From NCBI RefSeq assembly GCF_020551945.1, contig NZ_JAJBZH010000003.1, forward strand, positions 194,679-249,283: a stretch of 54,605 nucleotides of DNA, in the 5' to 3' direction. This stretch comes from Cellulosimicrobium marinum. GTDB lineage: Bacteria; Actinomycetota; Actinomycetes; Actinomycetales; Cellulomonadaceae. Position 1 is the first letter of the stretch; every line of letters starts with the position of its first letter. The position numbers were made by a program, and so were the translations under genes. Shown here in pieces: positions 16,646 to 27,343 of this stretch. The notes under the pieces are model-generated. The model was not told the origin of the DNA. It was given only the letters and a program-made list of their open reading frames with translations, and ran no database searches.

Positions 16646-19414
16646 TCATCTCTCCTCACCGATGCGCAGCTGGGCCGCGACGTTCGTGCGCCTGCTCAGC
16701 GCCGTGGAGACGCCGACGGCGGCGGCCACCACGACCACGAAGGCGCCCACGACCACGCCGAGCAGGAGCGGGTCGACGGCGAGCGCCGGCTGGGCGGCGC
16801 CCCCGGTGAACGGCGTCAGGTCGACGCTCGCGAGCACGAGCGCCGGGACGGCGACGCCCAGCACACCGCCCACGAGGAGCGCCGTCACCGCCCACGGGCC
16901 GATCTCCCAGGCCACGAGCCCGCGCGTGCGGCGCGCGTCGAGCCCGAGGGTGCGCAGCACCGCGACCAGGGCGGCGCGCGCGGGCGCCCCGATCATGAGC
17001 GTCATGACCACCGCTCCCGCGCACAGCAGGGCCGAGAGCAGGACGGCCACGACGAAGGCCGTGCTCATCCCGCGCGCCGCGGGCGAGTCCACGAGCTCGG
17101 CGGAGATCTCGTCCGGGCTCGTGATCGACGACGGCGGCAGCACGTCGGCGACGGCGGCCCGCACGGCGGCCGGGTCGGCGTCGTCCTCCAGGGACAGCAG
17201 CGCGACGCGGGGCCGGAACGTCACGTCGAGCGCCTCGGCGGCGAGCGCGCGGTCGACGACGACGAACTGGCGGGTCGGCCCGAGGCCGGGCACGGGCCCG
17301 GTGGTCGCGACGACGTCCACGGGGGCCGACTGCGACGCGACGAGCGTGACGTCGCTCGCGCCCGGGGCGACGCCCAGGTCGGCGGACACGACGAGCGGCA
17401 GGGTCGACCCGTCGTCGGCGAGCGACCCCGGCAGCGTCACGGCCCCGGGGACGTCGTCCTGGACGGCGGCGAGCTCGGCGGCGTCGACCGCGAGGACGGT
17501 CACGCGCTCGCCCGAGACGCCCCGGCGCAGCGGCAGCTCGCCCGCGTCCGTGACCGTCGCGACCCGCTCGACCCCGTCGACCGCGAGCAGCCGCTCCACC
17601 GCGTCGTCGTCGGCGACGGGCCCGCTCACGCGCACGTCGGCACCGACGGTGTCCCATGCGAGCGTCTGCACGCCCGAGCGCACCGTCGAGAAGAGGACGC
17701 CGCTGGACACGGCGACGGCGACGCCGACCACGAGCGCCAGCGCGGGCACGACGCCGCCCGCAGGGTCCCGCACGGACCGCGCCGCGCCGAGGAACGGGAC
17801 GAGGTCGCGCCGCGCGCGGAACGCCCGCTCGAGGGCCCGCACCGGCCACGGGTACAGGCGGAGCGCGACGACGCTGGTCGCGAGGGCGAGCAGGAGCGGC
17901 GCGGCGGCGAGCAGCGGGTCGACGCCCGCGCCCGCGGCCTGCGCGTCGGTGCCGAGGAGCACGCCGCGGCGCAGCAGCAGGACGACCGAGACGGCCGCGG
18001 CGGCGACCACGACGACGTCGACGAGGGCCCGCCGGCGCCCGGGCGACGTCCCCAGGTCGGAACGGGTCTCGCGCAGGCCCGCGGGCGACGTCGTCAGCGC
18101 GAACGCCGCCGCGGGCGCGAGCGCCGCGAGGAGGGCCGGGACGAACGTCGCGAGTCCGACCGCGCCGCCCCCGGCGGACGGCGGGGTCGCGACGACCGCG
18201 AGCACCGCGCCCAGCGCGGCCGCGGGCAGGCCGAGCGCCAGCCCCTCGCCGCCCATGAGGCCGCGCAGCTGGACCCCGGACGCGCCGCGCGCCCGCAGCA
18301 GGGCGAGCGAGCGTCGCCGTCGCGAGACCACGAGCCGCGCTCCGAGGGCGAGCACGGCGACCGTGACGCCGAGCGGTCCCACCGCGACGACCGCCAGCAC
18401 CGCCGACGACGCGCGCTGCTGGGCCAGCAGCGACTCGAGGACGTCCGTCATCTCGCTCGCGGGGGTGAGCGTGAACGCACCCCCCTCGACGACGGGGTGG
18501 GGCGTCGCGGTGAAGCCGCGGAGCTGGGCGAGCAGCAGGGACACGTCCGACGCCTCCACGCCCGCGCCCGTCACCGGGTACCAGACGCGCGTCGTCGGGT
18601 CGAGGAGGAACGCGGCGTCGGCCGACGCCGGGTCGAGGTACAGGGCGGTGCGCGCGGACCGTCCCAGGTTGAGGTCGTCGACGACCTGCGGCGCGGCCGA
18701 GTACGGGTTGTGCTGCCAGTACTCGGCCTCCGGGTCGTCGGCCTCGAACACGCCCGTGAGGCGCACCGCGGTGAGCGCGTCCATCTCGTGCACGTCGCCC
18801 ACCGACCAGCCGAGCACCTCGGCCGCCTCGGCGGACGTCACGACGTCGAGCTGCTGGGCCGTCACGGCGCGCACCTCGCCGGACGCGTCGACGCCCGCCG
18901 CCGCCCCGGGTGTCGCCGACGCCTCGGTCACCGGACCCGGCCACGCGCCGTCGACCAGGGTGACGTGCTCGGCGAGGTGCGGGTCGACCTTGAGCGCCCC
19001 GGAGGGGAAGCGGACGTCGTTGCCCGGGATCTCGGGCAGGGTCCGTGCCTCGTCCTCGACCGTGAACGCCGGGTCCCCGAGCGCGGTGCGCAGCGGCTCC
19101 GCCTGGTCGTCGCGCAGCTGCGCGAGTCCCTGCGCGAAGGCTCCCCACGTCGCCTCGACGTCCGGGTCGAGCCCGGTGACGCCCGCGGGGTCGGCGGGGC
19201 CGACGTCGGGCACCGTCTGGCTCACGGCGACGACGTCGCGCTGCAGCGCCGTGGAGGTCGACAGGACGTGCTCCACCTGCGCCGTGTCCGTCGCGGCGAC
19301 CGCGCGCGGCCAGGCGGTGACCACCGCCGCGACGAGCAGCACCACCACGGCGAGCGCGACCGAGACGGAGCGGTGGGCCGCGAACTGGCGCGCCGCGAGG
19401 CGTGCGAGCGTCAT
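16646..19414 (-). CDS. FtsX-type ABC permease (922 aa)
   Basis: Large permease of the FtsX/MacB superfamily. The first helix is near the N terminus (VSVALAVVVLLVAAVVTAW), followed by a long extracellular domain of about 290 residues. Helix clusters with cytoplasmic Arg-rich links (LVVSRRRRSLALLRARGASG) come next, then a second extracellular domain and a last helix group. This is the duplicated 8-10 helix plan of FtsX-like permeases. Such systems usually export lipids, peptides or drugs, or transmit force to wall hydrolases; the substrate is unknown. ATG 19414 overlaps the upstream permease stop (ATGA). The gene ends 1 nt before its ATPase. Confidence 0.9.
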   Translation of the reverse strand: MTLARLAARQFAAHRSVSVALAVVVLLVAAVVTAWPRAVAATDTAQVEHVLSTSTALQRDVVAVSQTVPDVGPADPAGVTGLDPDVEATWGAFAQGLAQLRDDQAEPLRTALGDPAFTVEDEARTLPEIPGNDVRFPSGALKVDPHLAEHVTLVDGAWPGPVTEASATPGAAAGVDASGEVRAVTAQQLDVVTSAEAAEVLGWSVGDVHEMDALTAVRLTGVFEADDPEAEYWQHNPYSAAPQVVDDLNLGRSARTALYLDPASADAAFLLDPTTRVWYPVTGAGVEASDVSLLLAQLRGFTATPHPVVEGGAFTLTPASEMTDVLESLLAQQRASSAVLAVVAVGPLGVTVAVLALGARLVVSRRRRSLALLRARGASGVQLRGLMGGEGLALGLPAAALGAVLAVVATPPSAGGGAVGLATFVPALLAALAPAAAFALTTSPAGLRETRSDLGTSPGRRRALVDVVVVAAAAVSVVLLLRRGVLLGTDAQAAGAGVDPLLAAAPLLLALATSVVALRLYPWPVRALERAFRARRDLVPFLGAARSVRDPAGGVVPALALVVGVAVAVSSGVLFSTVRSGVQTLAWDTVGADVRVSGPVADDDAVERLLAVDGVERVATVTDAGELPLRRGVSGERVTVLAVDAAELAAVQDDVPGAVTLPGSLADDGSTLPLVVSADLGVAPGASDVTLVASQSAPVDVVATTGPVPGLGPTRQFVVVDRALAAEALDVTFRPRVALLSLEDDADPAAVRAAVADVLPPSSITSPDEISAELVDSPAARGMSTAFVVAVLLSALLCAGAVVMTLMIGAPARAALVAVLRTLGLDARRTRGLVAWEIGPWAVTALLVGGVLGVAVPALVLASVDLTPFTGGAAQPALAVDPLLLGVVVGAFVVVVAAAVGVSTALSRRTNVAAQLRIGEER

Positions 19415-22400
19415 CGGGTCTCCTCCCGGTACTCGCCGTCCAGCGCCTGCGCGCGCACGCGCCCCGCGACCACGCCCGCCACGGCGACGAGCCCCACGAG
19501 GAGGGCCACGACGACGATCGCGGTCGGGACCACCGCCGCGGCGAGCGGCACGGGCAGCACCTGCGCCGCCTCGCCCAGCGTCGCGCGCGCGAGCGCCGGG
19601 ACGGTGAGCGCGGCGACCCCCGCCCCGACGAGCACGCCGAGCACGAGCGACGCCACGGTCACCGCCAGGAGCTCGAGCGCGCGCCCGCGGGCCTGGGCCG
19701 ACGCCGGGGTGCCGAGCGCGCGCAGCACCATGACCTCGGCGCGGCGCGACCGGAGCAGGGCGGAGGCGACCGCCAGCACCCCCGCGAGCGCGAGGACGAC
19801 GGCGCCCGCCGCGGCCAGCCAGAACGCGACCCGCACCGGCGCGGAGACGTCGGGGCCGGCGTCGGCCCCCGCGACGGTGACCTCGACGTCCTGCGCGCCC
19901 TCGTCGCGCGCGAGCCCTGCCGCCGCCGTGCCGAGCGCGTCGCGCCCCGTCGGGTCCTGCGCGCCCAGCCACACCTCGTCCGGGCGCGGGACCGCCTGGA
20001 GCGTGCGGAGCAGGTGCTGCAGGAGCGTGCCCTGGTCCGCGAGCACCGCCGGGCGGTCCACCGCGCCGGGCAGGGCGTCGACGACGGCGGAGACGCGCAC
20101 GGGGACGTCGACCCCGGCGAGCGTCAGCTCGGTCTCGTCGCCGGGGGCGAGGTCGTACCGCTCGGCCAGGGGGGCGGGGAGCGAGACCGGGACCGGCTCG
20201 CCCGCCTCGGTCGCGGGCAGCACCCGGAAGGTGAGCGGCAGGCCGTTCGCCGTGAGGTCCGCCGCGAACCCGGCGCCGCCCGCCCCCTCCACGACCGCGA
20301 GCTCCTCGCGGACGAGACCCGCGACCGGGCCCCAGCCGTCCCCGAGCCCGACCTGCTCCTCCCCCGACGCCGTCGCGGCGGCCACCGCGTCGACCGTGAG
20401 CTCGACCCGGGCGGGCATCGCGGGCGTCCCGGCCTCGACGTCGAACCCCACGAGCCGCCAGCGTCCGGGCCCCGGGAGCTCTCCCTCGACCCTGTGCGAC
20501 GACGGCGCCGCGCCCACCTGCGCGTCGCCGTCGGGAGCGTAGGACAGGTCGAGGGCGGTCAGGGGAACCCGGCTCAGCGCGCCCGCCTCGTCCGCGACCC
20601 ACGCGACCGTCCGCAGCGTGCGCGGCTGCTGCACGTCGTACCAGTACCACGGCATGTCGGGCGTCACCTCGACCGTGAGCGCCGCGGACGCCGTGACGTC
20701 CAGGACGATGCCCGTCGTGTCGTCGGGCAGGGCGGTGCCGGCGTCGGTCGTCCCTCCGGCGAGCCCGTCCGCGAGCTCGTCGACCGTGCCGGCCGGGGCC
20801 GTGAGCACGTCCTGCGCCGCGCCCGCGTCGAGGGCGAGGAGCGCGACGGGATCCTCCCCGAGGACGGCGGGACGGTCGAGCACGGTCGTCGCCCCCGAGG
20901 CCCCGTCCAGGTCGGCGTACCGGGCGACGACCGGCGGGTCCGCCGTGCCCGTGACGCCGACAGGGCCCCCGACCACCACGCGGACGTCCGCCCCCGTGCG
21001 CAGCTCGGCGACCGCGTCGCGCAACGCGACCGTGGTGCCCGCGTACACGCCCGCGAGGGTCCCCGACCCCGCGGCGAGCACCACGAGGACGACGGGCACC
21101 GCGACCACGACGAGGCGCCGCGCCACCTGCCGCGCGGCGAGCACCGCGGTCAGCCGGGGACCGCGGGCCGCCAGCCGCTCCGCGAGCGCGGACACGGGGC
21201 CGAGCACCGCGGTGGTGACGAGGGCGAGCACGACGAGCACCGTCGCAGGGGCGAGCACCGCGAGCAGGTCGACCTGCGCCGCCCCGCCCGTCGTCACGAC
21301 CGGGGAGCCGTACCGCAGCAGCTGCCACAGGCACAGCCCCGCGAGCGCGGCCGTGAGCACGAGCGTGCCGACGGCCGCCGCGGTCCGTGCACGACCCGAG
21401 CGGTCCGACACCTGACGACGGGCGACCGTCCGCGCCTGGTGCCACGCGACCGCCGTGACGAGCAGCGTCCCCACGACCGCCGCGGCCCCCGCGACCAGCC
21501 ACGGCACCGCGACCTCACGGACACCGCTCGCCGTCGCGGCGAGCAGGACCTGTGCGCCCCCGGCCCCCAGCAGGGCCCCCGCGCCGACGACCACGGCGCC
21601 CTCCGCGGCGGCCCAGGCGCCGAGCTGGTCGGTGCGCGCCCCGCGCGCGACGAGCAGCGCGACCTCCGACGCGCGCGTCTGCGCGAGGAGCCGCGCCACC
21701 TGGACGAGCGCGACGACGCTCACGACGACGAGCAGCGCCACCGGGACGAGCGTCACCGCGGCGGCGGCCCGCAACGCCGTGCGCGCCTCGGTCGCCGTCG
21801 TCGCGAGGTCCCCCGCGACGGTGATCCCGCGGACCGCGACCAGGTCGTCCTGGCGCAGCCGGTCACGGACCGACGCGGCACCGGCCGCGGCGTCGAGGTC
21901 GGCCGCGTCGACGCGTGCCGCGTCCGGGACGACGGTCCACCGGACCAACGGGTCGGTGTCGAGTCCCGCGAGCGTCGCGTCCGTCACGAGGAAGGGCCCC
22001 GCGACGCCGCCGTCCGACCCCGCCGTCGTGAGCGGGTCGTCGAACCAGCGCGGGTCGTCCGGGCCGGTCGGGTGCCACGTGCCGACCACCGTGAGCTCCG
22101 TCCCCGGTGCGTCCTCGGGGTCGCTCGCGGACCGGTCGACCACGACGACGTCGCCCACGGCGACGCCCAGGGCCTGCGCCGCGGACGCCTGCAGCGCGGT
22201 CTCGCCGCCCGCCGTCGGCCACGCGCCGTCGACCTCGGCGACCTCCGCGACCGACGGGTCCACCTCCAGCACCGCCCGGTCGGCCGCCGCGGCGGCGTCC
22301 GGGGAGCCCGGGACCTCCAGGCGCAACGGCTCCGTCCGCACCGTGCGGTGCACGTCCAGCGGGACGCCGGGAAGCTCGGCCTCGACCACCTCGCGCACCC

Positions 22401-22629
22401 GGGCGTCCTGCGCCTGCGCGTCGTCCGCGAGACGCGTCTGCACCTGCACGGCACGCGCCGTCGTCGCCGCCGAGCCCAGCGCGTCCCGGGCGCCCGTCGT
22501 CGCTGCGGACTGCACGTAGCCCACGGTCGCCCCCACCGTCGCCACGATCGTCGCCGCGAGCAGGAGGACGGTCACGAGGAGACCGGTCTGCGCGCCCGAG
22601 CGACGCAGCGCGAGCACCGTCGGTCTCAC
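19411..22629 (-). CDS. FtsX-type ABC permease (1072 aa)
   Basis: First gene of the four-gene ABC operon. It has an N-terminal helix (GLLVTVLLLAATIVATVGAT), an extracellular domain of about 250 residues, a central helix group, a second extracellular domain of about 350 residues and a C-terminal helix group. RGARTDQLGAWAAAEG and MVLRALGTPASAQARGRALE are the coupling-helix-like segments typical of FtsX permeases. Its layout parallels the 922-residue neighbour, so the two probably form a heterodimer. Start is GTG 22629 with GGAGG about 9 nt upstream. The extracellular parts show no domain I recognise. Confidence 0.88.
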   Translation of the reverse strand: MRPTVLALRRSGAQTGLLVTVLLLAATIVATVGATVGYVQSAATTGARDALGSAATTARAVQVQTRLADDAQAQDARVREVVEAELPGVPLDVHRTVRTEPLRLEVPGSPDAAAAADRAVLEVDPSVAEVAEVDGAWPTAGGETALQASAAQALGVAVGDVVVVDRSASDPEDAPGTELTVVGTWHPTGPDDPRWFDDPLTTAGSDGGVAGPFLVTDATLAGLDTDPLVRWTVVPDAARVDAADLDAAAGAASVRDRLRQDDLVAVRGITVAGDLATTATEARTALRAAAAVTLVPVALLVVVSVVALVQVARLLAQTRASEVALLVARGARTDQLGAWAAAEGAVVVGAGALLGAGGAQVLLAATASGVREVAVPWLVAGAAAVVGTLLVTAVAWHQARTVARRQVSDRSGRARTAAAVGTLVLTAALAGLCLWQLLRYGSPVVTTGGAAQVDLLAVLAPATVLVVLALVTTAVLGPVSALAERLAARGPRLTAVLAARQVARRLVVVAVPVVLVVLAAGSGTLAGVYAGTTVALRDAVAELRTGADVRVVVGGPVGVTGTADPPVVARYADLDGASGATTVLDRPAVLGEDPVALLALDAGAAQDVLTAPAGTVDELADGLAGGTTDAGTALPDDTTGIVLDVTASAALTVEVTPDMPWYWYDVQQPRTLRTVAWVADEAGALSRVPLTALDLSYAPDGDAQVGAAPSSHRVEGELPGPGRWRLVGFDVEAGTPAMPARVELTVDAVAAATASGEEQVGLGDGWGPVAGLVREELAVVEGAGGAGFAADLTANGLPLTFRVLPATEAGEPVPVSLPAPLAERYDLAPGDETELTLAGVDVPVRVSAVVDALPGAVDRPAVLADQGTLLQHLLRTLQAVPRPDEVWLGAQDPTGRDALGTAAAGLARDEGAQDVEVTVAGADAGPDVSAPVRVAFWLAAAGAVVLALAGVLAVASALLRSRRAEVMVLRALGTPASAQARGRALELLAVTVASLVLGVLVGAGVAALTVPALARATLGEAAQVLPVPLAAAVVPTAIVVVALLVGLVAVAGVVAGRVRAQALDGEYREETR

Positions 22630-22670
22630 TGCCCGGTGCCTCCCCCCTCGGACGCGTGGACGTGCCGGGG

Positions 22671-22720
22671 CCCGGCCCTGGGCCCTGGCCGGGGGCGGCG
22701 CACCGGTGGCACGCCGCCCC
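22671..22720 (-). terminator. GC hairpins after the dpp operon
   Basis: Two stems lie between the dppDF stop (22741) and the next permease start: 22692-22700 with 22712-22720 (9 bp, 11-nt loop) and 22671-22677 with 22687-22693 (7 bp). Probably a U-less terminator. Confidence 0.45.
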
Positions 22721-22740
22721 TCTGCCGAACTCCCGCCCGG

Positions 22741-24500
<1,760 letters not shown>

Positions 24501-24501
<1 letters not shown>

Positions 24502-25505
24502 CAGGCCTTGCTCCTGTTCTGGCGGGGGTCGAACGCGTCGCGCAGACCGTCGCCGAGGAAGTTCACCGCGAGGGCGATCGCGAGGATCATGATGCCCGGC
24601 CACCAGAAGAGCCAGGGTCGCGTCGTGAACGAGTTCTGGTACTGCGAGATGAGCAGGCCGAGAGACGTGTCCGGCGCCTGCACGCCGAACCCGAGGTACG
24701 ACAGCGAGGTCTCCAGGAGGATCGCCTGCGCGATCGCGAGCGTCGCGGAGACGATGATGACGCCGATCGCGTTCGGCAGGATGTGCTTGGTGATGATGCG
24801 GCTCGCGCCCGTGCCGACCGCGCGGGCGGCCGTGACGAACTCGCGCTCGCGCAGGGACAGCACCTCTCCGCGCACGAGACGCGCCAGGCCCGTCCAGGTC
24901 ACCGCACCGAGGACGAGGGTCAGGCCCCAGATGCCCCAGTCGCTCGCGATCGCGCCGAGCACCGCCGCGAAGACGAGCAGCGGGATGATGATGAACAGGT
25001 CCGTCAGACGCATGAGCAGCGCCTCGAGCCAGCCGCGGTAGAAGCCCGCCAGCGCGCCGATGAGGGTGCCGAGGAACGTGGAGACGATCCCCACGCCGAT
25101 CGCGATGATCAGCGACTGCTGCGTGCCGCGCATCACGAGCGCGAAGTAGTCCTTGCCGATCGTGTCCTGGCCGAACGGGTGCTCCCACGAGGGGCGGCCG
25201 CCGTTGACCACGTTCCCGGCGAGGGTGTAGTCGTGCGGCCACCACCCCGGGATCGGCCCGATGCCGATCGACGTGAACGCCACGACCGTGATCACGGCCA
25301 GCACCACGAGCGACGCCATCGCGCCCTTGTGGCGGAAGAAGCGGCGCCGGACGAGCTGCCCCTGGCTGTAGGACTTGTCGTCGTTCGGCTCGTTCTCGAC
25401 GGCGATGCCCGTCGGCTTCGCGCCCACCGGGTCGGTGCCGGTCGGGCCGACGATCGGCTCGAAGGACTCGTCACCCTGCTGGGTGCGCTTGTCGTCGTTA
25501 CTCAT
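24501..25505 (-). CDS. dppC: Peptide ABC transporter permease DppC/OppC
   Basis: A 334-residue inner-membrane permease of the oligopeptide family. A hydrophilic N-terminal tail of about 75 residues is followed by the first helix (MASLVVLAVITVVAFTSIGI) and the BPD transport core with the EAA-type loop FVTAARAVGTGASRIITKHI; the end FLGDGLRDAFDPR is typical of DppC/OppC. ATG 25505 has GGAGG 5 nt upstream. The start codon overlaps the stop of a possible 39-codon reading frame (25498-25617) that fills the gap to dppB. The protein pairs with DppB to form the channel. Confidence 0.94.
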
Positions 25506-25617
25506 CCCCGCCTCCGGGAGTCGCTGCGCGCTCGTGCAGGTCGTGCGTCGCGCTCGTCGATGTCTGGGTGCCGGCGTCCGCCGGCTGGGGCGTACGGGCC
25601 CGGGTCGTGTCGCTCAT
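25498..25617 (-). CDS. Possible 39-residue linker peptide between dppB and dppC
   Basis: An ATG 5 nt after the dppB stop opens a 39-residue frame (MSDTTRARTPQ..., Ala/Thr/Pro-rich) that ends in TAA inside the dppC start (ATGAGTAA). Both this ATG and the dppC ATG are preceded by CGGGG and followed by AG. It may serve only to couple translation of dppC to dppB, or may be chance. No homology can be judged at this length. Confidence 0.3.
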   Translation of the reverse strand: MSDTTRARTPQPADAGTQTSTSATHDLHERAATPGGGDE

Positions 25618-25622
25618 CCCCG

Positions 25623-27143
25623 TCACCGCCGGATCCGCGGGTCGAGGTAGGCGTACGCGATGTCGGCCAGCATGTTCATGATGATCGCCGCGATGCCCGT
25701 CACGAGGAAGAACGCCATGACCGGGTTGGGGTCGACGTTGTCGAGGCCCGTCTTGAACAGCTCACCCATGCCCTTCCAGCCGAACACCGTCTCCGTAATG
25801 ACCGCGCCGCCGATGAGGCCGGCGAAGTCGAACGCGACGATCGTCGTGATGGGGATGAGCGCGTTGCGGAACGCGTGCTTCGTGATGACCGCGCGCTCCG
25901 ACAGGCCCTTCGACCGGGCGGTGCGCACGTAGTCCTGTCCCATGACCTCGAGCATCGACGACCGCGTGTAACGGCTGTACGACGCGACCGAGATGAGCGT
26001 GAGCAGGATCGTCGGGAGGATGAGCTGCGCGCCCTTGTCGAGGAACGACTCCCAGAACCCGCCGGTGAAGTTGGGCGTCTCGGCGCCGATCGTGGAGATC
26101 GGGCGCGGCTTGAGGTCGAGGAAGCTCGCGAAGTGCGCCATCGCGATGTCCGCGACGATGAGGAGGCTCATGAGCACGCCCGTGATCGTCGAGGCGAACA
26201 TCGCCTGTCGGCGCGAGTACCCGCCCCACAGGTAGCCGACGAGCAGCGAGAGCCCGATCGCGAGGGCGAAGAGGCCGATGAGCACCCACCAGCCGCTGGG
26301 CTCGGCGAGCACCCCGGCGAAGGCGAAGTACGACACGACGCCGACCACCACGGTCGTGAGCGTCGCGTAGAGCACGCGACGGTTCGCCAGACCGGTGACG
26401 AGCGACGTGACGAGCACCGCGGCGCCGGCGCCGAAGAGCGTCACGAGGACCGGACCCATGAAGGGGTTGCGGTACCAGTCGAGCGCGTTGAAGACGAACA
26501 TCACGACGGCGGCGAAGACGAACGTCGCGCCCGCGGTGAGGAGACGGCGTCGTGCGTCCCCACCCAGGACCGCTTGCACGACGAAGCCGAGCAGCGCGGC
26601 GATGAGCAGGATGGCCGGTGGACTCACCCAGCCCTCGGCGATCCAGTCGTTGTAGCGGATCGCGCCGTACTCCTTGAGCAGCACCGCGGCCCAGAAGACC
26701 GGGAGCGAGAAGAAGAGGAAGGCACCGAACGTGACGGTGTAGTCGAAGCCGGAGTACTGGCGGATCGCGGTGAGGATGCCCAGCGCGACGCCGACGACGA
26801 TCGCGAGGACGGTGGCCAGGACGACGAGGCGCAGCGTCGAGCCTGCGGCCTGGGTGAGGAGGCTTCCGACGTCACGGTTGGTCCGGTCGACCCCGAGGTC
26901 GCAGTTGAGGGCGAAGCACCCTGCGACACCTCGCAGCCAGTTCCAGTACCGGACCCACCAGGGGTCATCGAGCCCCATGAACTCGATGCGCGACGCGATG
27001 AGCTGTTCGCGGTTCTGCGCGTTGGACTCCCGGAGGTCCTCGAGGGGATCACCCGAGTGGACCACCATGAAGTACAGCAGGAACGACGCGCCGAGGAGCA
27101 CCAGGAACGAGATCCCGATGCGCCGCAGGATGAATCTGAGCAC
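25623..27143 (-). CDS. dppB: Peptide ABC transporter permease DppB/OppB with long insertion
   Basis: A permease of 506 residues; the family usually has 310-340. The N-terminal part (MLRFILRRIGISFLVLLGAS), the central helices up to FFSLPVFWAAVLL and the C-terminal core (ILPTILLTLISVASYSRYTR, MLEVMGQDYVRTARSKGLSE, FAGLIGGAVITETVFGWKG) are standard. Between about residues 160 and 345 lies extra sequence with at least five hydrophobic segments. The insertion keeps reading frame and GC, so it is not an error by appearance. Start GTG 27143 has GAAGGG 7 nt upstream. A 200-nt gap with a large hairpin separates it from dppA. Confidence 0.93.
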   Translation of the reverse strand: MLRFILRRIGISFLVLLGASFLLYFMVVHSGDPLEDLRESNAQNREQLIASRIEFMGLDDPWWVRYWNWLRGVAGCFALNCDLGVDRTNRDVGSLLTQAAGSTLRLVVLATVLAIVVGVALGILTAIRQYSGFDYTVTFGAFLFFSLPVFWAAVLLKEYGAIRYNDWIAEGWVSPPAILLIAALLGFVVQAVLGGDARRRLLTAGATFVFAAVVMFVFNALDWYRNPFMGPVLVTLFGAGAAVLVTSLVTGLANRRVLYATLTTVVVGVVSYFAFAGVLAEPSGWWVLIGLFALAIGLSLLVGYLWGGYSRRQAMFASTITGVLMSLLIVADIAMAHFASFLDLKPRPISTIGAETPNFTGGFWESFLDKGAQLILPTILLTLISVASYSRYTRSSMLEVMGQDYVRTARSKGLSERAVITKHAFRNALIPITTIVAFDFAGLIGGAVITETVFGWKGMGELFKTGLDNVDPNPVMAFFLVTGIAAIIMNMLADIAYAYLDPRIRR

Positions 27144-27246
27144 GGGTTAACCCTTCAAGCCTGGCGCCGGTCGGGCGCCTGCTCCGTGTGGGACAGCAGA
27201 TCACTGTATGCCACCGGATGACGGACTCCTGCATCACGTCCTGTCC

Positions 27247-27296
27247 GGGCACCTCTGTGGGGCAGGAGGACTGGCCTCCTGCCCCACAGGGTGCCC
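27247..27296. terminator. Large intercistronic hairpin between dppA and dppB
   Basis: A perfect 15-bp stem (27255-27269 with 27275-27289, loop ACTGG) is extended by a 6-bp outer stem (27247-27252 with 27291-27296) across a small internal loop. No U-tract follows. Its place after the binding-protein gene suits partial termination or 3'-end protection, which would keep DppA above the permeases. Confidence 0.7.
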
Positions 27297-27343
27297 GTTC
27301 AGGACGAGCTCACGGAGCGTGTGCTACCGGGAGCGGGTCACGC

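Noticed and set aside
16394-20542. Open frame of 1382 codons on the plus strand
   Set aside because: Mirror of the two ABC permease genes, low-complexity product, no plausible start or ribosome site.
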